NCBI RefSeq assembly: GCF_034702125.1
Contig: NC_085871.1
Span: 31,026,945-31,090,944 of the forward strand
Source of the DNA: Engraulis encrasicolus
Taxonomy: Eukaryota > Chordata > Actinopteri > Clupeiformes > Engraulidae
Direction: 5' to 3'
DNA: 64,000 nucleotides
Shown here in pieces: positions 1 to 10,518 of this stretch. The notes under the pieces were generated by a model. The model ran no database searches. It saw only the letters and a list, made by a program, of their open reading frames with translations, and was not told the DNA's origin. Numbering within the stretch: the first letter of the stretch is position 1; every line of letters starts with the position of its first letter. The translations under genes were made by a program, and so were the position numbers.

Positions 1-138
1 AGCCGCTACAGCAGGCTGACTACTCCACAGGTTGGTTAATTTGGGTGTTTTCTGTAATAATTCTTTGGCTCTTTCCTTTTTTATTTCTACTAATTTTCGT
101 TTTTTTGCTCCGCTCTCCTGTTTCCTATGGCTCGACAT
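1..138 (-). CDS. hAT transposase (ZMYM1-like), N-terminal 46 residues
   Basis: The minus-strand ATG at 136-138 opens a frame of 46 codons that runs off the left edge without a stop. The residues are lysine/glutamate rich (starting MSSHRKQESG, with KKRK and a PKLTNLW motif). Fish hAT transposases of the ZMYM1-like group (TTF-type zinc finger, DUF4371, C-terminal hAT dimerisation domain) often start with such a basic helix ending in a short L-T-x-hydrophobic motif. The zinc finger and catalytic region would lie left of base 1. The position just inside a hAT-like terminus supports the call. The start is chosen because it is the first ATG after the terminal repeat and the frame is clean. Confidence 0.6.
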   Translation of the reverse strand, partial: MSSHRKQESGAKKRKLVEIKKERAKELLQKTPKLTNLWSSQPAVAA

Positions 139-265
139 TTTCGCTCGTTTTCTTTTTTTTTCTTCTATTAATTTTTGTCATTTGACATTCCGCGACCGGA
201 GGCCCCCCCTAGCGGTGATGCCCGGGGCTGCAGCCCGTTCAGCCCATTCTTTAGAGACGGCCCTG
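1..265 (-). mobile_element. 5' end of a hAT DNA transposon, cut by the window edge
   Basis: On the minus strand the element begins at 265 with the terminus CAGGGCCGTCTCTA, a typical hAT-style CAGGG end, then has about 127 bases of leader before an ATG at 138. Reading continues open to base 1. The other end and any target duplication lie outside the window to the left, so completeness cannot be judged. Confidence 0.7.
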
Positions 266-323
266 CACACAGACACACACTGTGCTTGCATGCATGTGTT
301 TTGCCTAACACTTCTTAGGAAGG

Positions 324-365
<42 letters not shown>

Positions 366-826
366 CAGAAATATGGACATTCTTTAGGTTCTTTTCCACT
401 GCCCGTGTACGGTTTCATGGAAAGTTTGCTTGTTGCTGGGTGACAAGGTCTGGCCCTAAGTCCTTCCGGTATGAGGATGCTTTGGTAGTCTGTAAAGGCA
501 TCCGTCAGCACTGCTAGTGTTGAGTGTACCCGTGTTGAGTGTAACATGTTACAGTGACATAAATACTTTTTTTGGACTAAAGTAGTGTAACACATTACTA
601 CTGAAAATTTGAATACTGAAAAAATACTGAAAACTCCATTCTTTGTTAAAATGCGGCGGCACGTTACTTTTACGTACAGATTTAACTTTGAACTCTCGGG
701 TGCACAGGTGGATCCCCGCTTCTCCCAGTTCCAATTGTTTTGAAGACATTGGGGAGCACTAATGTGTGCATTTATAAATGCCATTGCCTGTGTGGTTCCA
801 TTACTACGTTACGTGTGAACTAGCCT
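266..826. other. No gene seen; one (AG)n tract
   Basis: Apart from the (AG)n run at 329-363 this is AT-rich single-copy-looking sequence. No open frame resembles a known protein and I see no terminal repeats. Confidence 0.5.
329..363. repeat. (AG)n microsatellite
   Basis: A run of about 17 AG units. It generates serine/leucine and arginine/glutamate pseudo-frames that are not genes. Confidence 0.95.
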
Positions 827-1155
827 CAGGGGCGCAGATAGGTTTTTGAACAAAGCTGCTCAGGCATGACAACCCATCAAACTTAATTGCCCATCATTGC
901 AAGACAATACGCTTGACGCGTGTATTGGTACGGTTTCTAATCACTCACCAAGAATGCCACATGACGTATGAAAAAGCTGTTTTATTTAAACATGAACTGA
1001 CTTTAAGTACACAGATTCTTTATGTAAACCAAAATAGCAGGCTGTAAAAACACACAAACACGAACAGCAAAGCCTACATGTATACAAAAATAAATGTGTA
1101 AATAAGTACTACTCTACATGACTTTTCAGTAAATGGCCTCAAATGCAGATACAAA

Positions 1156-1570
1156 TTAAGTGAAGGATCCAAAAACCTCTCTCCTCCGATCCTTGCCCTG
1201 AATATATTGCTGAGCAATGTCTTTCTTGTTCAGACTGTCCAGCCTCTTTTGGTGGATTTGGCACACTGCCATTCCATTCAGCCTTTTTTGGGTCATGGTG
1301 TACCGCAACCACGTTTTAAGTCTGCGCAGGCCACTGAAACTCCTTTCTGCCTCAGCAGACGATGCAGGCACAACCATCAATAGTCGGACCACTGTTTCAA
1401 CTTGTGGGAAGAGGGCACAAACTTCCACAGGCATTGCTCTTAAGGTCTGTGCAGCATCTGCAGTGGTTTTGCAATTGTATTTGTTCTGGAACACAGCCAA
1501 TTGAACCTTCAAATCTTCCCACTGGAGCTCAGGATATTTCTCTGCATTTCTCTGGGTATCTCCCCCTACA
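1156..1570 (-). pseudogene. hAT transposase C-terminal dimerisation domain
   Basis: The minus-strand frame ends at a stop at 1156 and encodes the hAT C-terminal domain. Visible family hallmarks are a hydrophobic strand followed by VPASSAEAERSFSGLRRLK, then LRYTMTQKRLNG and a short basic tail ending in GSFT. The S-A-x-x-E-R-x-F-S core is the conserved part of the hAT dimerisation domain that interlocks transposase subunits. Upstream (rightwards) the frame runs into an inserted element at 1571, so residues encoded beyond that point do not belong to the transposase. Catalytic residues before this region are encoded by the pieces at 3325-5211. Confidence 0.8.
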
Positions 1571-1881
1571 CCCATATGAAAAAGAATTATATGATTCATA
1601 TACAGCAAACATGCATGTTCCTTACATGAAATCGTATAGAAAAAATGTGCCAGATTTACAAGAGTCACTTATGCGTTTTCTAATATATGTCTATCATGAT
1701 AGTCGATTATGGCCCCTTTTCGAAAAGAAATACTATATGGAACTTATACGCATGCCGTATAACATGGCTGTATGCAGTATAAATTCTTATAAGAGTTTGA
1801 CATGCCCACAATGCATAATACTATATTATATTGACTAAAACATAGGAGAAAACTACTATATTCCTATAGAAATAATGCACG

Positions 1882-2031
1882 TTGTAGCGAAGGGGAGTAG
1901 AGTTGCCCAGCTGGGACTTGAACCCAGATTTTCTGGGGTAGTAAACCAGGGCTCTGACCGCTACGAGCCAGGCTCGTTGGCATGTTAGTCAGAACACACC
2001 CACAACCCTAGTGATGGTCACTCCATCACAC
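1882..2031 (-). repeat. tRNA-like SINE-type repeat, copy 1
   Basis: Read on the minus strand this 150-bp unit contains an A-box-like TAGCGGTCAGAGC and a B-box-like GGTTCAAGTCC, the internal promoter elements of a tRNA. A near-identical second copy lies at 2277-2432. Copy 1 lacks six bases next to the A box that copy 2 has. This is most likely a tRNA-derived SINE rather than a functional tRNA, because the acceptor stem is not closed. Confidence 0.6.
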
Positions 2032-2276
2032 TGCCTTCCCCTTCGGGAAGCGCACCCGTGCGCTTCACACACTCATGGTGTCCCTCACGCAACTGCCCAT
2101 CAACTGCCCATCATGCTTCTCCCATCCAGTGTGCCCCGTCATCAATGCTTCACCCATCACTGGGGTCCCTCACACCGGAGTCACCAATCCTGGGGGTCCC
2201 TCACATGGAATTACGGCTTACACCCAATGGGTACGCTTCCGATGGCCTCACGATACCATCCCACTTCTGACACCAT

Positions 2277-2432
2277 TTGTAGCGAAGGGGAGTAGAGTTG
2301 CCCAGCTGGGACTCGAGCCCAGACCTTCTGGGGTAGTAAACCGGGGCTCTGACCGCTACACCAAAGAGCCAGGCTCGTTGGCATGTTAGTCAGAACACAC
2401 CCACAACCCTAGTGATGGTCACTCCATCACAC
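2277..2432 (-). repeat. tRNA-like SINE-type repeat, copy 2
   Basis: Second direct copy of the unit at 1882-2031, with the same start (TTGTAGCGAAGGGG) and end (CTCCATCACAC), six bases longer. The 245 bases between the copies also contain phrases such as TCCCTCAC repeated several times. Confidence 0.6.
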
Positions 2433-3324
2433 ACGTTTTATGTTAAAATCATATTGAAATCTTATTCAATTTACGTATGACATAACACATGTTCCGTAGT
2501 TGGATTTTACAGACTTTCTATATTAAGTTTATATTAAGTTTACAACTTGAAATGTAATACTGTATTCGTATATGCATTTTATAAAGTTTATACATTTAAT
2601 TATATGCAAACGTTATTTAATTCGTACATTTCTTAAACAGTTTCTGACACCAATATTTATATGAATTCTGCACATTTCTCATATGAAGCATGAGACTTTA
2701 AATGTAAGCTTAATATTCGTATATAACACAGGCCTAGACAGTCTAAATAAGCTCCCAGAAAAAAAAACTGACGAAGAACTTAAGTTGTTTAGGTTAATAT
2801 TACCTATGCTATGTTACCTATGCAAGTGTGGCATATAAAGCCCAAGATTTAGGGGGATAGGCCTACATCACTTTGAATATATATAGGCCTATATGCCTAA
2901 AGACAAATGTTTGGGGGGGGGGGGTGTCTGTCCCACATTGTCCCTCCGAAGCATACCCCTTGTCCCCCCTTGGACTTATTAGCAGGTGGTCACCCTAGCT
3001 GGAAATAAGCTACAACAAATATTGCATGGTGCACCTTTAAATATGGCATACACATAGCCTACTGTAACACATACAACATGGCACAAATACAGCACACATC
3101 TGATTGACATTCATCCAAAAACAGCACTATTTTCCAATCTTTTTACTTATAAGAAATATATAAGCCCCTAGTAACATAAATTGTGTATGACATATATGAC
3201 TGAAAATGAATAAAAAAATAGTTAGATTTGTATATGTGGGTTTGTGCCTTGTATGACCCTTATACTATTCTTATGGAACAGATATAATCCATTATGCGTT
3301 TTTAATAAGACTTTTTCATATGGG

Positions 3325-4045
3325 CATCGCTTGCAGTTGGGGTCAGCAGCAAGGCCTCCAATTTCTTCAGTGATTCTATTCCAGGCTGCATAAATCTGTC
3401 TGTCAGTTGTGTGTCTACTTTGTTCAGGACTCTGTAGAACTCCACTCTGTGGTACTCCACAGCAGATTCTGACCTGTGTGCAGGTGCTGGCCCAGAATAT
3501 CTTTTCGGGGGCCTATGTGCTCTAGGTAGACCTATGGGCTGTAGAGACAGGTTCTTAGCCATATCCTCTGCTTCCTTGAAGACTGCCTAAAAGTGCTCTG
3601 GCTTTCTTTTGGCTTGCAGACTCTCTTGGACAACAGATACTGCAGATACCATGCCCTCCGCTGTCTGGGTGGTTTTCTGGAGACACTTATTCAGCACTTC
3701 CAGTTCACTTACCACATCTAAGGCCAGCATGAGCCCCAGCACCACATTGCCTTGCTGCAGCCTGACATGCAGGCCCTCTGCCCGACTTGCTGAATCCGAG
3801 TTGCTTGCAGACATCTCATCGAGTGATTGCAGCACTGTGCCATATTGCCCGAGAACAGCATGGATAGCAGGGGTGTGCACTGTCCACCTTGTGGGACATA
3901 AAGGCCTGATAGACTGCATTGGCCCTTCTCCTTCAGATGCGACTATGGCTTTGAATTGGTCTTTCAGTTTGCTAGACTGACTAAAAAATGTGCCAATATC
4001 ATGAATCCAGTCAAGGGAATTCTTATGAGAGGGGAGGCTGAGCAA
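3325..4045 (-). pseudogene. hAT transposase middle region (frame 2)
   Basis: This minus-strand frame continues the transposase after a frameshift in the interval 3964-4045. It begins with a serine-rich stretch, then a conserved PTRWTVHTPA segment and a long helical region rich in leucine and valine, as in the ZMYM1/DUF4371 hAT group. An in-frame stop at 3587-3589 is followed in the same frame by further family-like sequence (EFYRVLNKVDTQL, TDRFMQPG), so the stop is a mutation inside the gene, not its natural end. Coding similarity ends where the insert at 1571-3324 begins. Confidence 0.75.
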
Positions 4046-5211
4046 GCTTGTTGTGTGACTAAATTCACGCAGTGTGCTAATGGCTGGCTTCTTTGGATCA
4101 CTGCTTGTGCGCCTGCATATTTGCCAGACATATTGGAAGCACCATCATATGCCTGACCTCTGAGGCTTGAGATTGGCAGGTCTAATCTTAACAGCACATC
4201 CAATATTATTCTGGCCAGATTCTCCCCTGTTGTTGAAGTTGCCTCATACAAGCCAATGAATTCTTCGTGCACCAGCAAATCTTTGTCTACATAACGTAGA
4301 CACAGGGCATCTTGCTCCACACCTGAGATGTCCCTTGTCCCGTTCATTATGATGGCATATTGCAGTACTGGGAGGGACTGGATCTCCCCCGCAATTTCCC
4401 TGATGATGGAGGAACTCATCAAATTGAGCATCTCATTTTGGCATTCCCAAGATGTGTGTGCTCCCCTCTTTCCAGACAGCCATCTTTTAAAAGCGGGATC
4501 CCCCTCAGCTTTGTACTTTAGGAGCTGGTTAAGGTTGCCTTCATTATGTTCATGCCCCCTGAAGGCCATTCCCTGCCTTGCCAGCAGCATAACACCCACT
4601 ACGGTTTTAAACAGATTTTCTCTGCTCTCTGCCTGTTGCACTCTGACTGCACTGCTTAACTGTGTGGTAACAGGTTTATTATCATATGCAGCTGTTGTGA
4701 CTGCCACTTTGTGACCAGCTGATCTCTTGTGGTTAGCGAATCTTTCCAGAGCTTTTCTCCAATTTTTTAAGCCGGCACTTACAAAAGCTGGATCTATGCT
4801 CTTGGCTTGAGCTGGTTTTCCACCTTTGTAGTATTTGGAGCACTGAAAACAGAGAACACCATCGATGCCAGGATTGACATGTAGCCAGGGATGCTTTTCA
4901 TACCATCCTTTCTGGAATGACAGAGTGCGGTCCTTCATCACTTGTTTTTTGACAAATTTAGGGTCAGGTTGATTTGGTTTTATATATGTTATGCCAACCT
5001 CCTCTCCCTTTCCTCCATCTGCCTTTGGCATTTCCATATCATCTCCTATACATCCTTCTTCTGACTCTCCTTCTCTCACACCTGCTTCCGTCCCCCTCTC
5101 TTCTCCCTCTCTTCCTTCTGCCTCTTCCAGCTGTAGGCCTAATGCACTACTACTGCCTCCCTCCAGTGGATCACTTTCAGTTTCATCTCTCTCACGGCTA
5201 TCTTCAGTAAC
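3964..5211 (-). pseudogene. hAT transposase N-terminal region: TTF zinc finger and DUF4371
   Basis: The open frame has an ATG at 5079 and continues further upstream, in an acidic region, to a possible splice acceptor (CCTGCAG) near 5212. Features in order: an acidic leader, a TTF-type zinc finger (FQKGWYEKHPWLHVN, then a C-x2-C-x-K-Y-Y pair), and a DUF4371-like region with the signatures GNLNQLL, ISSLRGQAYDGASNMSG and LAHCVNLV. The D in QAYDGASNM is the expected first-half catalytic-region aspartate of hAT transposases. The frame then drifts into SLAN and a stop at 3964 while the real continuation is in another frame, which shows a frameshift. Confidence 0.85.
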
Positions 5212-5408
5212 TACCTGCAGGCCAAGACCATTATCATAATTTTTAAAATATAGCCTACAATAAATATTATAACTGGTTTAATGGCTAACTGCCATAGCAC
5301 CATTAACAGTAACTTATAGGCCTACAAGCTACCACAGAGGCTACAAGAGATAGTAAGGTTCTACATATGCCAACATTATTGTGCTGTGAAAGGGGGGTGG
5401 GGTGGGGG

Positions 5409-5409
<1 letters not shown>

Positions 5410-5460
<51 letters not shown>

Positions 5461-5469
5461 CTTGTAGTA
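5410..5469. repeat. (AGT)n microsatellite
   Basis: About 17 perfect AGT units followed by imperfect ones. On the minus strand this reads as a polythreonine pseudo-frame. Confidence 0.95.
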
Positions 5470-5739
5470 GATGAGTGTCAACCAGCATCATAGTAGAAAC
5501 TTTTTTTTTCAAAAGCTTCAAAATAATAAAAGATATACTTTGTGTGGTGCATTTTTGTCTATAATGGTCAGTAGGCGTAATGCCCAAAGATCGATTCTAG
5601 ACTATTTCTGGACTCTTAGAAACATTCTGGAATAGCCTAATGTGTCTGCAAGATAATAAGCCAACAGGCATCATTCAGCGTTGGTGTTCTGAGAGCTGTC
5701 CCCCAACTGATGCCTATCATACGCGTTCTGGGTAACCGT
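5470..5739. other. No gene seen
   Basis: AT-rich sequence following the (AGT)n tract. If the hAT element really ends near 8226, this would be part of its intron or leader. Confidence 0.4.
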
Positions 5740-7400
5740 GGAAACCATGCTCGAGACGCAAATGCCAGACCGGATTACTTTTAGACAACCACTGATTCTT
5801 GAGAAAGTGGCTAAAACAGGTTGTAATGTTGACAGAAAAAAACAAAGTGAATTACAAAATTATATGGTATATCCTTGTTGACTAAGGTCTTGGCTTTTCA
5901 GAAATGCACAAGGCCAATCTCCCCATTTTGTATTTTTTTCAGAAATCAGGCTTTTCTCTGATCACACCTTGTTTTTTGTCAACACCGTCAGACACAATTA
6001 AAAGTAATTAAAATTGTATTGATTTGGTTGCATATGTATCTGGAGTTTTTAAGTGATTGTGTATTTTTTGGTTCACACATATGCCTTTAAATGTTGAAAA
6101 TTCACTTTTGTTCTATATACTGTTTCATGTGTTCTAATTTTTAAATATGTACCGTCATACGATGCTTACTTAACGCCTAAATAGAACAAACATTTTTTTG
6201 TAATTTCACAAATATTCTTGTAGGCTTAAATTGGCTATTACTTTGATAATACAACAACTCCTAAGGAAAATGTTGTAAGCACATTCATTTAAAATGTCCA
6301 AAACTCCTTCTTACGGTGGTGACTTAAGAACTGACGGTGGTGACAGTAATCTGAGAGTGGTGAAAGTGGCCTAATTTGTACCTGCATTTAGCAAAATAAA
6401 TAGACCTCTCAAGTCAATGGCATCTTGCATAAACACTTTATGTTTGTGTGTGCACAGTATGTTTGTACATGTGTTTTTTCTTCATTAGTTAGATTATCTA
6501 GGAAGTAGGCCACTGGTTCTTGAAAATGAGGCAAAAACAGGTTTTAAGTTGTTCAAATCCAAAATATAGAGGTGTATTATCATAGATGTAGGTCTTGGCT
6601 GTGCAGTGAATGTATTGCCCAAGCTCCCCATGTTTAACATTTTTCATAAAATGGGCTCTTTCTTGTTTTGTCAATAGCGGCAGAATTAGAAGTAAAAACA
6701 TATGTTCACTGTATTAAAGGGAATTACTTTAACAATTCAACATAACTGTAGATACTTATTGTATGCATATTCCTAAAACATGTCAAAAACATGTAAAACA
6801 TGTGTTTTTTGGTGGACTCCATCAGATGTCACCACCGTCAGGTTTTCTGACAAAAAAACCTCCAAATGCACCTCAGTGGTGGCTAGAGTATCATTTTGGA
6901 TCACAATTATTACTAACATGCCTAGTAATGTTTCATTAACCAGCACAATTTAGTAAAATATGGAACAAGATGATGAGCGGAACAAAATCTGACGGTGGTG
7001 ACATCTGACGGTCACCACCGTCAACACTCTTTTACATATTATGCATTGTTTGTTCACATTAGCCATTTAATTTTCGCTCTGTTTCTTGGGTGTTTCATAC
7101 CTTTTCTGAGAAAATATATATTAATTAACATTAATGTAATATAATACTATTAAAACATCCGACGGTGTTGACAGTTTATGGTTGGGACAGTACCAGTGTC
7201 CAAACAAATTAACAAATTGAGGACAAAATAGTAAATTTACAGGAGCTTCAGTGATGGTGAAGTATGCAGTAGACCTAAAGGTTTGAAAAGGGGTCCTCAG
7301 TCATGAAAATGACCTTGTGCATACCTGATTTTATTGTCTTTTAGAAAAAATCTGACGGTGGTGACCAATATGCTGGATACATTTTGAGCAATCAGAAAAT
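5740..7400. repeat. Non-coding region with a dispersed 13-base motif, TGACGGTGGTGAC
   Basis: Exact copies lie at 6332-6344, 6990-7002 and 7353-7365 on the plus strand and at 6828-6840 and 7011-7023 on the minus strand. Diverged copies lie at 5978-5990 (minus), 6311-6323, 6352-6364 and 7160-7172. Blocks 5800-6010 and 6510-6700 also resemble each other at low identity, with shared phrases such as AGGTCTTGGCT and CTCCCCAT in the same order. No coding frame explains the pattern. Confidence 0.7.
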
Positions 7401-8649
7401 AATTGTAAATATTGTTTTACATGCATTATGTGCACATCTGTAGAACCACTTTAATATGGTCTTCCACATCATGGTGATATTGTTCAATTCTGTTAGTGAT
7501 TTTTGTATTTTAAGTCAATTGAAATGATGATGCCAGTCCTTGGGACATGCGTTTTTACAGGGTGTGGACAGGTTTATAGCCATGAAAAGTAATAAAATTA
7601 CACTTAAATATTTCAAACAACTGTGTATTTGTGTAACAGACCCCTTGGCCATTACCTGGATTCATTTTGTTCGTGAAAATTTAGTTGATTTTCAACAGAA
7701 TTAGCATTTTAATGCTGGGACATGTTTTTGCCAAACTTTCAAGAATCAGTGCAATATTAAAATAGAATCTCTACAACGCAGGCAGCCTGCCCAGTTCAAC
7801 AAAATGAGTGTCAGTTTATGATCTGGCTGTTTTATGTTGTTGCAGAGCAGTAGCCTATATTAGAACTAATCTTTTGATTTTCTCTGTGAGTTTCGCCTTG
7901 TAGAAAACTTTTTTAATGACAGTGGGGGTTGATTGAGGGTCATTCGAAACTGTGTCAGAACCCTCCTGACGTAGGCTACACTATCTGATAACCAACAGCT
8001 CTAAGCGTTTCGCATTTTGACACACGCACAGCCCAGTCAACACAAACACATGAGTGCAATACAGTTTCTCGCCATATATCAAAGTGAATGGTCCAGGGAG
8101 GCGCTGTTTCGCACATTGCAAAATGCTAGCAAGATATTTTTCTTCATAAAAGTGAGGGGGACGGATCCAGGTGAATGAAAATCTGGGTACGTCATGTCCC
8201 CCCCCCCCGCACTATCGGCGTCCATGGGGAAACTTTAAAAAGTCAGACCCAATGAGGAGACTGGAATAGATCACACTTTGTTGCATTGGCGATACGTAGA
8301 ACACCTCATCTCGGTTACCATATTTAAAATCTTTGGTCTAGCCTAAATGTAAAAAGGCATTCGGGGCATAGTTGATTTCCATTCACAGTTACAAGGTGAA
8401 AAGATGATTCTTTGCAGTAAATGTGAATTTACAGCAACACAGGAAAAAAAAGAAAGACTTAGGTTTATTTGTCTTCACAGTGGGGGCTGCCATCTTTAAT
8501 TCATTTCAAAAATGTTTATTTTCACTTTTTAATTTGCCTTTTATTGCGCGTAGCATTGCAGTCTCACTGCACTGGAGAACCATTATGGAGTCTGGCACCG
8601 CCTTCTGTTGCACCAGCTCTGTGGGGCGTCTTTGATATTGCAGACAAGC
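7401..8649. other. No gene seen; possible hAT terminus near 8212-8226
   Basis: AT-rich sequence without a convincing open frame. The stretch around 8150-8226 (a GGGGGACGG box, a poly-C run and CTATCGGCG) resembles the 5' end region of ZMYM1-type hAT elements but is too decayed to be sure. Confidence 0.4.
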
Positions 8650-8654
8650 TACCA

Positions 8655-8760
8655 CACTCACACACACACACACACACCTGCACACACGCACGCACGCACG
8701 CACACACACACCATGATTTGTGTGAAAGAAACGTGTTTGTGTGTGTGTCTGTGTGAGGGA
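8655..8760. repeat. (CA)n and (GT)n compound microsatellite
   Basis: CA-rich tract with CACG variants (8655-8712), then a GT-rich tract (8733-8757) after a 20-bp spacer, so the two are inverted relative to one another. Confidence 0.85.
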
Positions 8761-8859
8761 GAGAAAGATAGAGTTTGTGTGGATGTGGTTGTGGGTGTGT
8801 GTAACTATCTGCAGAAATAGCGCTGTCATTATATTCTGGGGGAAGAACCACCTGTTCAG

Positions 8860-8861
8860 GA

Positions 8862-8900
<39 letters not shown>
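8860..8900. repeat. (AAAG)n microsatellite
   Basis: About ten AAAG units. Confidence 0.95.
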
Positions 8901-9119
8901 GTTTAGAGGAGACATCAGCTATTTGTCATGCCTTGGGGGGTCCCTGTCAGCGTCTGTTGAGAGGACGCATTATGCGTGCGTGCCTGTGTGTGTGTGCGTG
9001 TGTTGCCATACGGTAGGGGGTCTTCTTGTGAAGAATGTGTGAGGAGAGGCAGTCATCTGAGGACCAGAATGCCTTTGACATTAGAGTCTGAAAATGGTTG
9101 GTTAAAATGGTTGTGTTTA

Positions 9120-9121
<2 letters not shown>

Positions 9122-9212
<91 letters not shown>

Positions 9213-9222
9213 GTGTGTGTGA
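9122..9222. repeat. (GT)n microsatellite
   Basis: About 50 GT units with a single interrupting GC near the end. Confidence 0.95.
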
Positions 9223-9289
9223 ACATTAAGCCCTCTTCAGAGAGTGTCTGCATAATCTAACAGGGGTAACAGCCTCTCCAATAGGCACA

Positions 9290-9298
9290 CAGACAGAC

Positions 9299-9329
<31 letters not shown>

Positions 9330-9362
9330 TAGATAGAGACAGAGACAGAGACAGAGACAGAA
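9290..9362. repeat. (AGAC)n/(AG)n compound repeat
   Basis: Mixed AGAC, AG, ATAG and GAGACA units. Confidence 0.85.
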
Positions 9363-9477
9363 GCAACAGCCTAGCCAGACATCAAATTATTGCACAGTAC
9401 TCTGGGTAAAAAGACTACACATTAATCTTGTTCTTCAGGCTGTCTGCCAAACACTAACAGTAAGCAATGCCTATGTG

Positions 9478-9478
<1 letters not shown>

Positions 9479-9558
<80 letters not shown>
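9479..9558. repeat. (TG)n microsatellite
   Basis: About 40 uninterrupted TG units. Confidence 0.95.
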
Positions 9559-9559
<1 letters not shown>

Positions 9560-9795
9560 CATGAAGCAATGCATGCTCCATCCTCCAAATTCAGCTTTCG
9601 CCAGGAGCATTCTAACCATGTTCCCTGTCTCCAGTTGTTTCGAGAAGTCCAGCTGGTGGGTTTATACGTTTTGAATGATTTGAAAGGAGAGGACTAGTGG
9701 ATTTCCACTGCAAGTGTCAAAAAGGGTAGTCTAACTATATCCACCGTATTAGGGTAACATTTTTTAGTTGTAGGCCTTCTTTGTAAATATTTTAA

Positions 9796-10154
9796 AGGGA
9801 CACTGTGTGAGATTTTTAGTTGTTTATTTACAGAATTCATTCCATCCAATCACTAATGTTACATATTTCATGAATATTTACCACCACCATGAAATTCTAA
9901 GAATTCATTATGACCTTAAAAATTGCACTTTTCATACATGAAAAGTGGGATCTTCTCCATGGTCCGCCATTTTGAATTTCCAGAAATAGCCATTTTTAGC
10001 TGCAAAAATGACTGTACTTGGGCCATACTAGAAAATATTAGTTTATTACTTAGTAAACTATCATGAAAAGGTCAAATTTGGCAATAGGCGACACAGTGTC
10101 AATGAGCGGCATAGTTGCAGTACCTTTTTTGACCATTTCCTGCACAGTGTCCCT
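9796..10154. mobile_element. piggyBac-type MITE (TTAA target), copy 1
   Basis: The 359-bp element is bounded by AGGGACACTGTG on the left and its reverse complement CACAGTGTCCCT on the right, and is flanked by TTAA at 9792-9795 and 10155-10158. TTAA duplication is the hallmark of piggyBac and a few other cut-and-paste families. A second copy with the same interior lies at 34483-34825. There is no coding sequence, so it must be mobilised in trans. Confidence 0.85.
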
Positions 10155-10160
10155 TTAACG

Positions 10161-10318
10161 ATTTTTTCCCTTTATTTCTGACAGGACAGTGGAGGAGAGA
10201 CAGGAAATGAGTGAGGAGAAAGAGACGGGGAAGGATCGGCAAATGACCCAGACAGGAATCGAACCCAGGTCGCCAGTGCAGTAACCCAGTGCGCTACCGT
10301 TAGGCGACGGCAGGGCCA
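10161..10318 (-). mobile_element. tRNA-derived SINE, minus orientation
   Basis: Read on the minus strand the unit starts near 10318 with an A-box-like AACGGTAGCGCACTGG and has a B box GGTTCGATTCC about 40 bases later, followed by a body with ACAGGAAATGAGTG-like purine-rich phrases (in plus orientation). It directly adjoins the right TTAA of the MITE. It is a tRNA-like head on a SINE body rather than a tRNA gene, since no acceptor stem pairs. Confidence 0.6.
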
Positions 10319-10518
10319 GTTGTAGGACTTCTTAACACCATATCCAGTTGTACTAGTTACAAAATGTTTTTCATCAACGAGAGAAACAAATGATTAAACT
10401 CTATTTAGCAATCATATGCATGTGGAAATAAACTTTCCAAGTTTGTATCCATAATTTTATTTCATTGTTCCCACGTTTCCCAGTGCCTTCATGACAGTTG
10501 TTACCACGTTATTGCTAT

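Larger units (their letters stand above)
1571..3324. mobile_element. Unclassified insert with 14-bp inverted ends inside the hAT gene
   Basis: The two ends are exact reverse complements: CCCATATGAAAAAG at 1571-1584 and CTTTTTCATATGGG at 3311-3324. This 1754-bp AT-rich block sits exactly where the hAT transposase reading frame breaks, between the middle piece and the C-terminal domain. It has no coding sequence that I recognise and contains two tRNA-like repeats. No target duplication is evident, so the superfamily is unknown; an intron is a less likely alternative because of the inverted ends. Confidence 0.55.
827..5211 (-). mobile_element. Decayed hAT transposon with ZMYM1-like transposase
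   Basis: Transposase pieces are read on the minus strand in the order N-terminus (5211 to 3964), middle (4045 to 3325) and C-terminus (1570 to 1156). At 827 the sequence CAGGGGCGCAGATAG looks like the 3' terminal repeat. The matching 5' terminus may be the degenerate CTATCGGCGTCCATG near 8212-8226, following a C-rich run, which would make the element about 7.4 kb, but no target duplication confirms that end. The element carries a frameshift, an in-frame stop and an insertion, so it is inactive. Confidence 0.6.

Noticed and set aside
1882..2432. Two tRNA genes
   Set aside because: A and B box-like signals are present but the acceptor stem does not pair and the unit continues beyond tRNA length; SINE-like repeat preferred.
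5303..5587. 94-residue polythreonine protein on the minus strand
   Set aside because: It is a translation of the (AGT)n microsatellite.
8423..8635. 70-residue plus-strand frame before the CA tract
   Set aside because: No domain, no splice or transcript evidence, and it overlaps low-complexity sequence.
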